Part shown: in pieces, positions 1 to 12,194 of the stretch
Position numbering within the stretch: the first letter of the stretch is position 1
Layout of the letters: each line of letters begins with the position of its first letter
Assembly (NCBI GenBank): GCA_949825025.1
Contig: OX463778.1
Span: 49,810,829-49,874,828 of the forward strand
Length of the DNA stretch: 64,000 bases
Origin: Siphlonurus alternatus
Taxonomy: Eukaryota > Arthropoda > Insecta > Ephemeroptera > Siphlonuridae
Direction of reading: 5' to 3'
Notes under the pieces: model-generated
Database searches by the model: none
Told to the model about the DNA's origin: nothing
The model's input: only the letters and a program-made list of their open reading frames with translations
Made by a program: the position numbers and the translations under genes

Positions 1-2539
1 TTATTTTCTTTCCACAGAACTGGCTGAGATTGTGCGAACCAGCTTAATACAGCTTCTGCCAAAATGATTTTTATGAATGATTGTTTTTAATTTTTTTTCT
101 TTGTTGATTGTTGGTATTGTTGTCATTTTTAATAATGGTTTATTTCAGTAGTTTTATTTTTATTTATTTTTTAACTTGAATGAATTTTAATTTTGCTAAT
201 ATTAAACATTTTATTATATTATATTTTTTATATACTTTATATATAAAAACATGATGATTTTATTATTGAAGTGGTGTATTGTGAATTATTTAGTAGAAAA
301 ACAAAATATATATTTATTTTATTTGTGACAAATGTGGCTTGAATCTTATGGCAAATTGGTATGTTTCAGTATTTCTCAGTGGCTATTATCTGCAAAAAAA
401 ATTCAACGTGTGAATGTTATTTAATTTTTTTATATATTTTAATATTTTTCTCTTTCCTGAGTGGATCAGGATTGAGAAGATAAAAAAAACTCTGATATAA
501 TCGCATGAGAATGATGTGCCTAATATTTCTTGTGCCTCTACAATGAATAATAATAATAATTATTGATCTTAATTGATTAATAATAACTAACTAATTAACA
601 AAACTAACTAAGCCTCTGGAGTACACACAAATCTTTTCTAAATGTGCTGATGATGCATCTCACAATATAATCAACTAATTACTCTTAAATATAATATATA
701 CCTACTAAGTCACTGCATGTATCTATCTAAACTATCTTACTGTACTGTATTATCTTGGCTGCTGCGAGTATAAAGTCGCTATAGCAGTCTGCAGTGATCT
801 CTCTATAGCTATCTTATATATATCTGCTTTCCCCTATCACTCACTATCAATATTCTTTCTCTACATGGCTTATTGGACGTTTCTTTTTTTTCTTCTTAAA
901 ATTGTTAGAAAACCTCGGAAATCTTTAAAACACAAGACACGAGTCCTTTATTTTTTTTTTTTTTTTTCTTATATACTTAAATAATTTTAGTATACATTTT
1001 CAATTGCTGCTAATGTACACATTTGCATTGTTTGGCCTTTTTATAAGCCTTGTGAACAGTTTGATATTTCAAGACAATTAAATACTAGAAGGCTAACACT
1101 ATGTTAGTTACAGAGTGTACATAAAAATATAACAATATTAGACCATCTTCATATATTTTATAGTTCTGTTTATATACAAAAATATAATTAATAAACATTA
1201 TACATAATATTAATGTATTTTTTCTTGTAAATTTTATATTTATTAAATTATTTAACTTTAATCGACAGTAAGCCAAAAAGCGAAAAAAAAAATCCACTTT
1301 GCACAAATTTATCCTCAACTCCAATTTTCCTTTAACCTTATTGTATTTGCTTAATAGAAAACTTTTATTGGCAAATTTTAGTAATTTACTTAATAAAAAC
1401 AAATGTTGGCAATTAGTATTATATTAGTATAGATGCTATTGTAGCTCAAATATTTTAGGTTTTAAAGAAAGTTAGCTGAATTGAATCTTGCTGTGTAAAA
1501 TATTTTCAGTGGCTGAATTATTTTGTTATTTATTAATGCTTTCATAGAACATAAAAATGATTTATTTATTGTTTTTTTTTCTTGTAAAATATATTCCTAT
1601 CGAATTTCCTTTTCTTCCTTGAGTATGCCCTTGTATATCCCATACAAAAATACCCTTTTCTTGGATTTCGGGTTAGAGGTAGCGTTTGTAAAAAATAATT
1701 TACTATTCACTACAAAATGCATATAATTTCAGTATCAGATAAGACAAAAACTCCAATATATATTTATAGTGTACTAGGTGTAATATATTATAAATTTTTA
1801 GGTATTTTCAGCTCATTGTAATTATTTTACATACTTCGTTATTTTGTGATAATTATTTTATTGTTTGTTTTTTTCAGGAAATTCCAGAATCCTTGGATAC
1901 TAACTATGTATTTTGTTGTGCTGTCAAAGAGGATTCCTTCGAATTTGTTGTCATCTTGCTGCACAAAAATTGTCACAAGACTTTTTTATAGCACTTTAGT
2001 TTTATAAGTAAATAAGCACCGTAATTTAGAATAGAAAAATATTGCATGATTTGTGTTCTTTGTTGCAAAACTACCTTTCTACACTTTGTTAAATATATTT
2101 TACTTATTTTTGACCAGGCAGATATTTTTCATAAAATTTTATTATTATTATGTAAATTTAACTGTAACTGTAATTTTTTATAAATTTTAAATTATACCAC
2201 TCTATAAAACCCTTACTAAAAATAAAAACTATTTTTATTTGTTTGTTTTAGAAATTTCTAAATTCTTTTAGCCATGTATATATTATGCTATATTTTTAAA
2301 TGTGGTAATTTTTTACTATAAAATATTAATGTTTGATCAATATTAAAATATATTTATGTTTAAATATAATTTGCAATGCTCGCATATCAAGGAATGTGAA
2401 TAAATGTTGTTTGGAATGCTTAAATGTTACTAAGAAAATATAATCTATAATAGTTTACAGAATAATAAAACAAAAAATATAATATCCAGTATTGAAGAAA
2501 ATACTTCACTATTTTGATTATTATTACGTGCTGTTACAG
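1..2539 (+). other. Intron upstream of the alternative TM2 exons (3' part)
   Basis: Read as the 3' part of the intron between the unseen TM1 exon of the nAChR gene and the first TM2 exon. It is AT-rich with homopolymer runs (for example T at about 950-967) and no coding segment that I recognise. The first bases contain an acceptor-like tract (polypyrimidine then CAG at about 15-17). The sequence after it does not match any nAChR segment and soon meets stops in all frames. Another acceptor-like tract sits near 1878. The extent is inferred from exon phase, since the upstream exon lies outside the window. Confidence 0.6.
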
Positions 2540-2626
2540 GTGTTACGATTCTCCTTTCTTTGACGGTTTTCCACAATCTAGTAGCAGAAACGCTACCCCA
2601 GGTGTCAGACGCAATGCCTGTGTTAG
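2540..2626 (+). CDS. nAChRa6: nAChR alpha6-type subunit, alternative TM2 exon (copy A)
   Basis: This 87-nt exon encodes the pore-lining TM2 helix and TM2-TM3 loop of a pentameric cation channel subunit at the neuronal plasma membrane. It starts after TTACAG in phase 1 and ends at TTAG|gtac, also phase 1. The 28 whole codons read VTILLSLTVFHNLVAETLPQ followed by VSDAMPVL. The split codons at both ends give Gly if the upstream exon supplies G. By TM2 prime numbering the ring residues include Leu9', Val13', His15' and Glu20'. The His at 15' is unusual, since hydrophobic residues are common there. It is paired with copy B (3147-3233), which has the same length and phases, so the two are almost certainly mutually exclusive, as known for exon 8 of insect alpha6 genes. 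The donor (gtacta) is far from consensus, which fits regulated splicing. Assignment to TM2 is very sure; to alpha6 rather than another alpha5-7 class subunit, fairly sure. Confidence 0.93.
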
Positions 2627-3146
2627 GTACTACTTGACGATAAGTTTCTGATGGGAAACGCTACGCCGTGACGTCCAATTTATTTTTTTGTTTTTCCTGG
2701 CTTGCTTACACCAAAAAAAAAAAAAAAAAACCTGTCTGCACCTATTCTTATTATATGTCTAATATTTTTCTAAGTTAATTATAGTGTTGTGAACAAAACC
2801 CTATATTGCCACAATAAATTCCCACCATACCATTAAAATAATGTATTTAGGATGACTGCTATTTAAAAAGATTGTACGAAACCGAACAACAAAAATTACC
2901 CATTAAATAATATTAATTGTGTTATGTACCTTCTAATAACTAATAATTCCTCTATTTTTTTTAAGTTATTATGCAATTGTTTTTTTTTTGTGTATGTTTT
3001 GCCAGCTCAAGGGGAGGAGGAGGAGGTAGAACACTGAGGAGGGCGATGTGTAAGAAAAGGGACAGAGTTAAATAAACGTAAAATAAATTATTTATTATTT
3101 TTTGGCTTCACTTCTGTAAGATGTTGTTACAATATCTTTGTTTCAG
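2627..3146 (+). other. Intron between the two alternative TM2 exons
   Basis: A 520-nt spacer between the paired exons, too long for simple steric exclusion of both splice sites. It contains a GC-richer stretch just after exon A (about 2634-2675) that repeats fragments of exon A, an A18 run near 2713, and a short GA/GT-rich stretch (about 3010-3060). No further TM2 exon is visible in it. Confidence 0.7.
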
Positions 3147-3233
3147 GGGTTACAATTCTTCTGTCTCTATCTGTCTTTTCCCTAATGATTGCTGACGCTT
3201 TACCGCAGACCTCCGAAGCAATCCCTTTACTAG
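3147..3233 (+). CDS. nAChRa6: nAChR alpha6-type subunit, alternative TM2 exon (copy B)
   Basis: Second 87-nt version of the TM2 exon. It starts after TTTCAG in phase 1 and ends at CTAG|gtcagc in phase 1, so it is interchangeable with copy A. The whole codons read VTILLSLSVFSLMIADALPQ then TSEAIPLL, flanked by split Gly codons. Relative to copy A it changes Thr12' to Ser, His15' to Ser, Asn16' to Leu, Leu17' to Met, Val18' to Ile and Glu20' to Asp, and changes the TM2-TM3 loop from VSDAMPVL to TSEAIPLL. Leu9' and Val13' of the gate are kept. Including both exons would keep the reading frame but duplicate TM2, which would not give a normal receptor. Choosing one exon per transcript is therefore the expected mode. 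Substitutions are protein-like and there is no stop or frameshift, so this is not a decayed copy. Confidence 0.92.
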
Positions 3234-5556
3234 GTCAGCCCCCTTTTGTCTCTTTTTTTTTAAAATTCCTTGAAAAGGATATTAATTATTATTAAAAAAG
3301 GTTTTAATTACAATAATTCAACAAACGTTGCCCTTCTCTTTGACTTCAACAACTTCCATCCTTCCCAAGTCACTTTTATTATTTTAAAATTAATTGATTG
3401 TATTTAGATAATTAAACTCCTTATATCCCGTTCTTTTATGGTTACGATAACTTGGGCAAGTTTGTTAATTTTCAATTGAAACAAAAAAAAAATCTATATT
3501 ATTTATTTATTCACTTATTATATTATTTGTTGTAAATTGTTAATAAAATACAACTTAAAAAATCTTTTACAGCATGTTAAATAAATAAATATTATAAATT
3601 AATGTTGTTATACTATTTTTTGTTTGTTTGTTTTTTGATATGGCTAAGAAAGCCTATAAATAAAATAATAATTTTGCAATTTTATATTTAACTAAGCCTC
3701 AAAGCTATCTTAACCATTTGCGAATGCTTGATGTATGATAAATAAAAAATAAACTATTGCTATGCTGAACGTAGTGATGTATTTGTGTCACGAAATCTTG
3801 CATGATATAATAAAAAATATTATAAACATATTATATAGTGTTCAGTGTTTCTGTCTCTTGTGTTTCTAAAAAAAAAAAAAAAAAATCAGTTATTTGTTTT
3901 CAACACTTAATTAAGTGTTGCTAACAAAAACAGTTTGTTAGCAGAAAAAAATCTAGAAGAAAGAATCATATTTTTATCTAACTGGACTGGACTTGTAAAT
4001 ATTACTATTATTATTATGTTATATCACTACATTAAAAAAATAACAACAAATATATATATTATAGTTATTGCTGTAGATAAATTGTTTTCTCCTGCCGACC
4101 AAATAAACCAAAATATAAATTTTCCTTATTCCCCCAAAAAAATCACTCCTTCTCCAAAAAAAAAAAAAAAAAAAAAACAAAAAACAAAAAAAAATATTTA
4201 ATTTCACCATAATTATAACAATAATACCTTTAGGTCCTCTTTCTAACTCTTACTTTTAACTCATTTTCTTTCAGATACGCAGCGATGATCCTGATTCTGC
4301 TTGCATATATAATTATTATATTTTACAGATTCCACCTATTAACATTTTTATATAAAAAAATGATATCCTTATACCTTAAAACACCTTCCTTAACCTGGAC
4401 TTAAAGATTACCCTCCAAAAAAAAAAACAAAAAACTATTTAAGTAAAATTAAAACGAATATTTAACACAATTTAAACGAGGTCGCATGCAAAAAAAAAAA
4501 AAAAATGATGACAAAAAAATCACCCCTCTGCCTCCAAGTAACAAGCGGTTGATGCTTCTAAACAAATTAAACTAGAAACCCTAATATCTGGTCGTTAAAC
4601 AAACAAACAAATATCTTACCCCGAACAATAAATCGCCATAGCTTTATTCTAAATGGGTAATATAAAATATTATATTTAAAAAAATATATATACAAGCTGG
4701 GGCGACTCCTATTTAATGAAGATTTTACTTTCTTCGTAAGGTAAACTTTGTCTGTGCATAATAACCCAGTAGAAATGCTATTAGATGAAATTATTACCAT
4801 TCTTAAACATTAAAATCACAAAAGTAGAAATTTTAACACCACAAAAATGGCTATGCATAAAGAAGTAAATTAATAAATCAAATAATTCCTTAATCTGGGA
4901 AGAATCAAGACTGCTCGCGCTTCTCTAACTGTCACGCCTAATTAATAAAAATTTGCATTGTTTTTAAAATAAAATTTAAATATTATTGTCTTGTATATCC
5001 CAGATTCTTTTAGCATTGCACAAAAATACAATATTGTGATGCGAGTACTATATTAAATATATAGTACTGTAAATGTTGATGCTTCAAATATTGCATGTCG
5101 CCACTCAAAAATACAAATTACAAATCGCATAATAATTTCACCTTACTTTTTTTTTTTTTTTTTGCAAAAAATATATATAAATTAATTTTATATTATTAGT
5201 AGAATATATAATATGTATGCCAAATTAAAATGCATGTTAATAACATATAAAAAAAATAATGACACGATAAAAAAATTAAAAAAATAATAACTGACAAAAA
5301 AAAATATATATTATTTAAGGCATGTAGAAACGCTTCAATAAAAAACTTTATTGCTATATTCTTATTATATATTAATAAAATTTAAATTTCATTGGTAAAA
5401 AAAAAAATTATTTATTGCTATGAATTACTCCAGTTTAGTTAGAACAGTAGAGTCTAGCGTAGCTGTCATATGTTTTCACCTTTAAGGCTGATAACATACG
5501 ACAGGTATTGTTGAGATAATATTTGGGAAGGAGTCAAACGTGGTGCTTGCTTGCAG
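3234..5556 (+). other. Intron between TM2 exons and TM3 exon
   Basis: 2.3 kb of AT-rich sequence ending in the polypyrimidine/CAG acceptor at about 5541-5556. I searched it for a third TM2 exon, as some insects have three, and found none. An acceptor-like tract at about 4258-4274 precedes a 26-codon open stretch that matches no receptor segment. Poly-A runs occur near 3869, 4157 and 4491. Confidence 0.7.
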
Positions 5557-5666
5557 GTACTTACTTCAACTGCATCATGTTCATGGTGGCCTCGTCCGTC
5601 GTCTCAACCATTCTCATTCTCAACTATCACCATCGAAATGCGGACACTCACGAGATGTCTACTTGG
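5557..5666 (+). CDS. nAChRa6: nAChR alpha6-type subunit, TM3 exon
   Basis: This 110-nt exon starts in phase 1 after CTTGCAG and ends in phase 0 at ACTTGG|gtaagt, a strong donor. With the G supplied by either TM2 exon it begins with a Gly codon (G+GT). It then encodes TYFNCIMFMVASSVVSTILI (TM3), followed by the short LNYHHR segment and DTHEMSTW at the start of the cytoplasmic loop. The TYFNC.MFMVASSVV...LNYHHR signature is diagnostic of nAChR alpha subunits of the alpha5-7 class. The Gly just before TYFN aligns with the site altered in spinosyn-resistant thrips alpha6 (G275) and with human alpha7 Ala275. Here it is the ordinary glycine. The exon joins in frame to 12921. Confidence 0.95.
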
Positions 5667-6777
5667 GTAAGTCAAATTTATTATATTCAAACACAAATTA
5701 ATCACAAAATTGTTAAAGATTATATCATATGTTGGGAGAATAAAGGGCTAGTATTTAAATTCATAGAATCAAAATAAGGTTATTACATTTTACTGAAAAT
5801 ATATTAGGTTTAAATACTCAGATTCAATACTGCTAGAAGTTAAATCGAAAAAAATGGCAGTCTGGTACATTGCTTGGCTTCACCTGGGGTTGCTAAACTC
5901 ACCACAAATCATAAGGAAATTGACCTGGACATGCTCGTAAGAGCCAAAAGACAGGAACCATAAAAAAATGTGTTCAACCTTATAGTGCATTATAAAAAAG
6001 TTGGTCCAAATAATATTGTACGTAAAGTAAACCTCAAAAGGGTTACAAAGCTTCTGGTTGACATAATGTCAATGTCTGACTTCAATGCTTGTGAGAATAC
6101 CACCCTAAAATTTATGTAAAATCGAATATTTTTTTTTAAATACTTTAATATGTATAATACATAAAACATGAAACACATTTGATACACAGAATGTATTTGA
6201 TAACTTTATACAGACAATAATAAGGAAAAGATCATAAGAATTTATTAATATTCAAAACATATTTTGTAACAACTTTTTTTTAGCTAGCATGTGTATTATA
6301 GGTATTTTTATGAAATTTCATAAATAGATTCAAAATATTTTACCCTTTTTGAAGGTAAAACTATTTTACTATAAAGGCTCACTAGAAACAACCTGCATCA
6401 ATGTACAAAAACATTATCATTAACCAATTTTTTTTTACATTATACTTCCTGTTTTTCAAATTTTGCACCAAATTGAGTCTAAAGAAATAACGAATATATA
6501 ACATCATATAATTACAGTTTCAAATACATTTTCAATTATCATTACAAATGGTGATTATAATCAAATTATCCTAGTAATAATAGTAATTTTATTCGCTGTG
6601 AAACACTTATTAAAAATCAAGAACCGAAATTCGGTTTTATTTCAATGAACTTGTGCCCTTTTAACCTATATAATAATTTTTTGCATACTTCTTTTGTTTA
6701 CATTATAAAATCATAATACATAATATGTGATATCACTTTAAAAATGCTCAATGTTCAAGCAGAACGCCGCCATATTG

Positions 6778-6863
6778 TAGCGCCTGTAAGAAATGTTGTT
6801 TATGCAACCCGCAGCACTGTTGCGTCCAGCTGGTTGCATACACAACAGTTCCTGCAGGCGCTA
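6778..6863. repeat. 86-bp hairpin element with 32-bp arms
   Basis: The left arm begins TAGCGCCTG and ends TATGCAACC. The right arm begins GGTTGCATA and ends CAGGCGCTA. The arms are reverse complements with only a few mismatches, separated by about 22 bp. It is GC-richer than the surrounding intron, and fainter complementarity extends outward (ATATTGTAG / CTAAACTAT). A decayed relative with the same CGCCTG...TATGCAACC arm lies near 49368-49436. It is probably a small MITE or fold-back element, with no coding capacity. Confidence 0.65.
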
Positions 6864-9049
6864 AACTATCGGGGAGTAGCCAAATTTTCAATGGATATTA
6901 AAACAATAAAATGATCATAGCGTTTAAACAATGCAAAGAGTTGAGAGCTTAAGACGGTAAAGAGACAACAAAATTTTATAATGATAACTATTCTTCTTGT
7001 CTTTACACACGAAATTCTTGAAATTACATTGATCGCACATTTCAGCTGTCTTGCTTTGACAGTAGTTAGCAATAACCACTTAACAGCTTTCTTAAAATAA
7101 TTAATGCTTTGAAACATTTCTTTCAGGAACATACAATTTTCTTACGGTTGGTGGAAGATCACATCATGTATGGGTTTTTTTCAGTCCACCAATTAGGCTA
7201 TTTTTTCCTTTCAGATTGATGTAATATTTCACCTAATATGCAGTTACAATCATAATTAATAATCTTAATTAAAAAAACTCAAAAATAGTTTGTTTAAGAG
7301 TTTGAAACAAAATTAGTAAATTATAAACGTATTTAATCAATTAAATTAAGTAGCTTTATTTTGAAGTATAAATAATAATTTAAACAAGCAAAAAGATGCA
7401 TTATTAGCAATTTTTTTATGTATTTGATTTTAGGGAGGGAGGGAGGGGTAGAGAAAAAGAGCGTAGTCAGTACATTATACTTTTCAAGACAGCTCGAAAT
7501 TTCCTATTTGCTAGAGCTGCAGTTCTAAAAGACAAAAAGATGCGGGTGTTCAATTTTGGTTGATGAAAACAACACTCACTTTTGCCATTCCCCACGATTT
7601 TAATTTAATTACATACTTAGAATGTTCGACACTGACTACAAAGAGGGATACCTTGAGCTGTGCATTATATTGTTTGATACTTTATCACCACAATTTAATT
7701 AAATTATATTCAAATACAATGATGACCAATTTTAACTACTTAAGGATCAAAATATGACATTATTAAGTTTTTGATGTTACTTGAAGTCAAAAGTAGCCTG
7801 ACTAAATACATTAAAAATTCAATTACTTATTGATATACTCAAAAAATTGGCAACATTTACTACGTTTTTATGAAAAGCATGATTTGACATTCAAATTAAT
7901 GAACTTGGGGAGCATAATTATATGTCATTTTTTTGGGACTAATTAAATTGACACACAAAGAAATTTGACTTTTAAATCTCAAAATGTATATAGGAACCTA
8001 ACTACAAACTAATTTTTATATTACATTCATAATTTATAATATGTATAACCTGCATAATGTTATATTCTTGCTATGGAAATGCTTGAAAGAATATTGCAAA
8101 GTAAAATATTTTATTTCTTTTGCTGCATTATACAATACTGTACCGGCATATTGAAAGTGGGCAAACAATGCGGTACTCTGGGACGTTTGCAAGGCCGAAC
8201 AGGCCCAGCTGACGAGAGAGAGAGTAGAGATGGAGAGCAAAAGAGCGAGGGTCGATTCCAGAATGGTCCATTGCGCTACATAGGGAAGTCACGTAACTCG
8301 AATCCTTACGTATTTATGAAAATTATTATGTAATTATTTTTCACAAAATATGAACTACACATTTTAAACATTTTGTTTCTATTTTTTTAAAAAAAATAAT
8401 AAATATAATAATTTATAATCCTAGATAAGCTAGAAAAACAAAAATATTCTAGAACAACACCCATTTTTACGTAAAAACAAACGTTTTTATAATAACAACA
8501 ATTTATGGTGAATTAGGTGGATTTTATGGAAGTACTTCATGGATACAAAACTATTTTTACTAACTATTAAGTAATTTCCATAAAAATAATATAACATTGA
8601 GTAATTCAGCTTTGTTTAAAAACAAAATACCTTAATTTCATAATTATTTCCTTACGTACTTTTGAATTTAATTACTTTGAATGTTCTTAATTCTACAGTT
8701 GAAGAAAGAAATTTTAATCTAAAAATACTCATTTTTAAATTATTTTGTATTTCTTCTCATAAGGTTAAGAACATAATGTGAGACTTGTCAATACATTGAG
8801 CGTCTGCAATTTATAAGTGTAAATACAAAGTACATAAAATCTAAACAATTGTTAAAATTTTATAAAATTGAATTAATTATTTATTAAAACAACAACAATA
8901 CAATCATAAAAAGAGAGCAAAAAAAAATCAAAATCATGTTCAATTCGTAACTGCGCTAAATAATCGTTAAATAATGTCATTTTGATAAATGTTATTTAAT
9001 ATTTTGGTAAATCGATGTTAGTGTACAGAGTAGGATAATGGTATTTAAG

Positions 9050-9430
9050 TAGGGTATGCAGGCGGTAGCATGGTGGGCGGATTCTTATTGGTGCGCATGG
9101 GCACCACGGTGTCCCGGCCCGCTACTGCTGGCTGCGGTGTGGGGCGTTGACCCCCCGCTGCACAGTGGACCCGGCTGCTGATCCGGGTGCCGCCGCCACT
9201 GACGCGGGCGGCTGCTACTCGCTCCCTCGCCCCGGAAAGATCTATACAGCCGCTGAGCCCGGAACTTCAAGGAGATAGAACGCCTTCTCTCTGTCGTCAT
9301 ACTATCTTGGTGTTTGCATCGAGACCTGCTGGCTCCCTTTATCTCTGGATGCTTCCTTGCGTTCATCTTTCCGTTTCTCTCCCTTGCAATCAAATACTGC
9401 ACTCTACAGTAGTACAAGTTAAATGCTAAT
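9050..9430. promoter_or_regulatory. CpG-rich islet inside the nAChR intron
   Basis: A sharply GC- and CpG-rich segment in AT-rich intron DNA. Both strands are open for 80-110 codons, but only because of composition. The frames are Arg/Pro/Ser-rich, resemble no family and have no convincing splice context. A neighbouring GC-richer patch spans about 9840-10010. Either could be an enhancer, an alternative internal promoter or an unannotated noncoding exon; the sequence does not decide. Confidence 0.3.
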
Positions 9431-11223
9431 ATCTAATAAAATATAGAAATTAGCATGAATTTAAATTAAATTTACTTCATATTACAAATATTAACTCAAC
9501 AAAGCGTTAGATGATTTCAATCTTTAATTTTTTTTAGTAATTTAAAATTAAAAAAGTAAATAAAATAAATGTAATGTATAAAGTCTGATCAATATCAGCT
9601 CTTTTCAATCCTTTATATTCCATTTAAATGTGTTATATGTATGTACATAATATTAAAATAGTACAATATTGTGAACAAAACATAATATGTAATGATTTAT
9701 TCTGCAGTTAAGTTTAAAAAAAAATAGTACCCCTATTCAAGTAATTGTAAGTAAATCATTTTAATGAAGTAAGTGTAGTTATGAAATTAGCATAATAATA
9801 GTCAGCAGCAGTGGCATTGATAATAATTTGTAAGGTGCTACACCCTAGTGGCAATGTTGGGAAGTATATTCGCCACGCCCCGGCTTGCATGGGATCGTCT
9901 GCTTGAGGCTGTGGGTCGTATTGATTCTCGTGCTAGGATCTCGCGCTCTCTACCAGCATCCAGGCTCAGTGCTTGCCGGCCCTATGTCTCTCTCTGTCTA
10001 GTTAAATTCAGCAAAATCAGACCAAATTCACAGTAAAATCTGGGTAAAATAATTCTCATAAAAGTGTCAGTAAAAAATAAAAATCATGCTTTGTTTTTTG
10101 TTTTTTTTTTAAATCTAATATTTATATTTTAGGTAGTATTTCAAATGATAGTTCTTTTCTAAATTTATCACAAGCATCAAATGTTTACTTGTAACAATTT
10201 TTGTACTAAATTATTAGCTACAATAAATTATATAAATTTATATTGTTAACTTGTTCAGTAAATCTAGTAATACTATGTTCTTGAAAAGTATTTACTTTTA
10301 TATTTGTATTTTAATTTTCAAACAAAATCAAATGCCATGATATATTAGAACATTTGATTTGTGGGTTAAATAGTGCTCTAAAATGCATATTTCACCAATA
10401 CTTTTGGCAAATTCATTGATGAATTTGTTCTTAAAATATATCTTTTGTCAAGGTATATTTTCTATAGTGAAGAATGTACGAAATAATGCAAGTAAAAAAA
10501 TGAATTAAGTGTAAAAAATAATAATGCAGTCATTATTGATCGTCAAAACCATGAATATAAAGTCCGCACTACGATGAAAAACAGGGAAAGTAAAAACAAA
10601 TATACATCATATATACATTGCATTGGATAACCTGCAATTTTTTGTACTGCATAATATGTTAATATATATATGGATATAAGATATCCAGTTGTGTGCTGTT
10701 ACTTTCTCAGAGTTTTTAAAAAAAAAAACTCGAGCACTTTCAAAATGTTGCTGGTAAATGCTATGAGGTCAGATTTGTGTAAAGATATGCAAATATTAAA
10801 ATTAAGATGATTCAGTACCGTGATTCATCTAATTTTAAAGGCCTAAAAAATCTTAACGAAGCACGCAACGTGCATAACTCAAACCACTTGAAGTATACTA
10901 TTATTAATTAAATGCAATCATGCTGTTAAAAATAATTGACAGCACTTTTTTATAATATATTTTACTTGCTGGTATGTACTCTTTCAGAATAATTGACCTA
11001 TTTATCTTGTCAGTACCAGAAATATCATGTTATACCAATTATTTTTGTAAGTCAATATGTTCCTGAGAGACTTAGTGGTGATTGATACCTAAAAAAAATA
11101 CAGAATACAGTGTAACTAATCTTACGTTACAAAAGAATCAATTTAATATTGAAAGAAAAGCTGTGTAAAAGAAAAAAGAAAAAAAAAAGTTATCGCATAA
11201 CAAGGCATGTGCGAGAAAACTTT

Positions 11224-11225
<2 letters not shown>

Positions 11226-11282
<57 letters not shown>
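11226..11282. repeat. (TA)n microsatellite
   Basis: About 57 bp of uninterrupted TA dinucleotides inside the large nAChR intron. Confidence 0.97.
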
Positions 11283-11285
<3 letters not shown>

Positions 11286-12194
11286 TCAAGAACATATTTT
11301 TTCTACTTTTTTATGAGGTATATTAACCTATTTACCTTATATAATATAATATATCAAATAAGTATGATGTATTTTATATAAAAAGTGCTTTACTAAAATC
11401 ATGTTTTATAAATAAAAAGGTTAAAAAAAATAATGCTAAAATAAACTTTCTAAAAGATTTCAATTTTTTTTTTTTCAATATATATCTGAAATCTGTTTTG
11501 AATAAGCTATCAGCATCTCATCAATCACACGTTTCCTTGTGAGTTTGAAGTATTGCCGTTTGGGTTGTACCCGTCACTTGTGCTGGGCTATTGGGGAAAC
11601 TCAGGAGGGGGTGGTCCAGCAAGTGTGTGTGTGTGTGTGAGCTGAAAGGAATGGGGGTAGGGTTGTATAGAGGAGGCAGCATGCAAAACAGCGGCAGTAG
11701 GGAGGCGAGCGGGAAAGCAACGGGTACAAATATCGACCTGAAACAGCACGGTCTGAGCTACAGCTGATGCACTCAATCCGATCTCTCAGCATAGCCTTTC
11801 ATCTGACCAGCGCAATGCGGACACAATATTACATAATAAATAATAATTATGAATTCATACATTTTAATAATATTAATTTAATCATCTGGTAATATACGGG
11901 TGGTATTTTTTTTTAATTAATTCAGTTAATTTTTCATATTTATAATAAAAACTTGGTTCTATTTATATTTTACTGCATACACTCATGGTATTTTTGATAA
12001 ATTTAATGCAATTTCAATAACATCCTTAGGTTACTAAAATACAAACTTATAAATAAATATTTTTTGGCACAAGAAGTTAAATGAAAATATTACAATATTC
12101 ATTTGTGGCTATATAATTAAATATCAAAATATCAACATGTTTTCAGTATTTACAAACAGCTGTTATTTTAAGTCAAGAACTATTTGCTAAGAGG

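Noticed and set aside
1..57. Acceptor-like tract followed by a short open stretch, as a possible nAChR exon
   Set aside because: No frame matches a receptor segment and stops arrive within 20 codons; the expected preceding exon (TM1) has a quite different sequence.
4258..4360. Strong polypyrimidine/CAG tract and a 26-codon open frame as a third TM2 exon
   Set aside because: Translated sequence (IRSDDPDSACIY...) has no TM2 features, and length and phase do not match the 87-nt exons.
9085..9417. 110-codon minus-strand open frame
   Set aside because: Arg/Ser/Gly-rich frame explained by a GC-rich islet; no domain, no splice context, overlapping open frame on the other strand.
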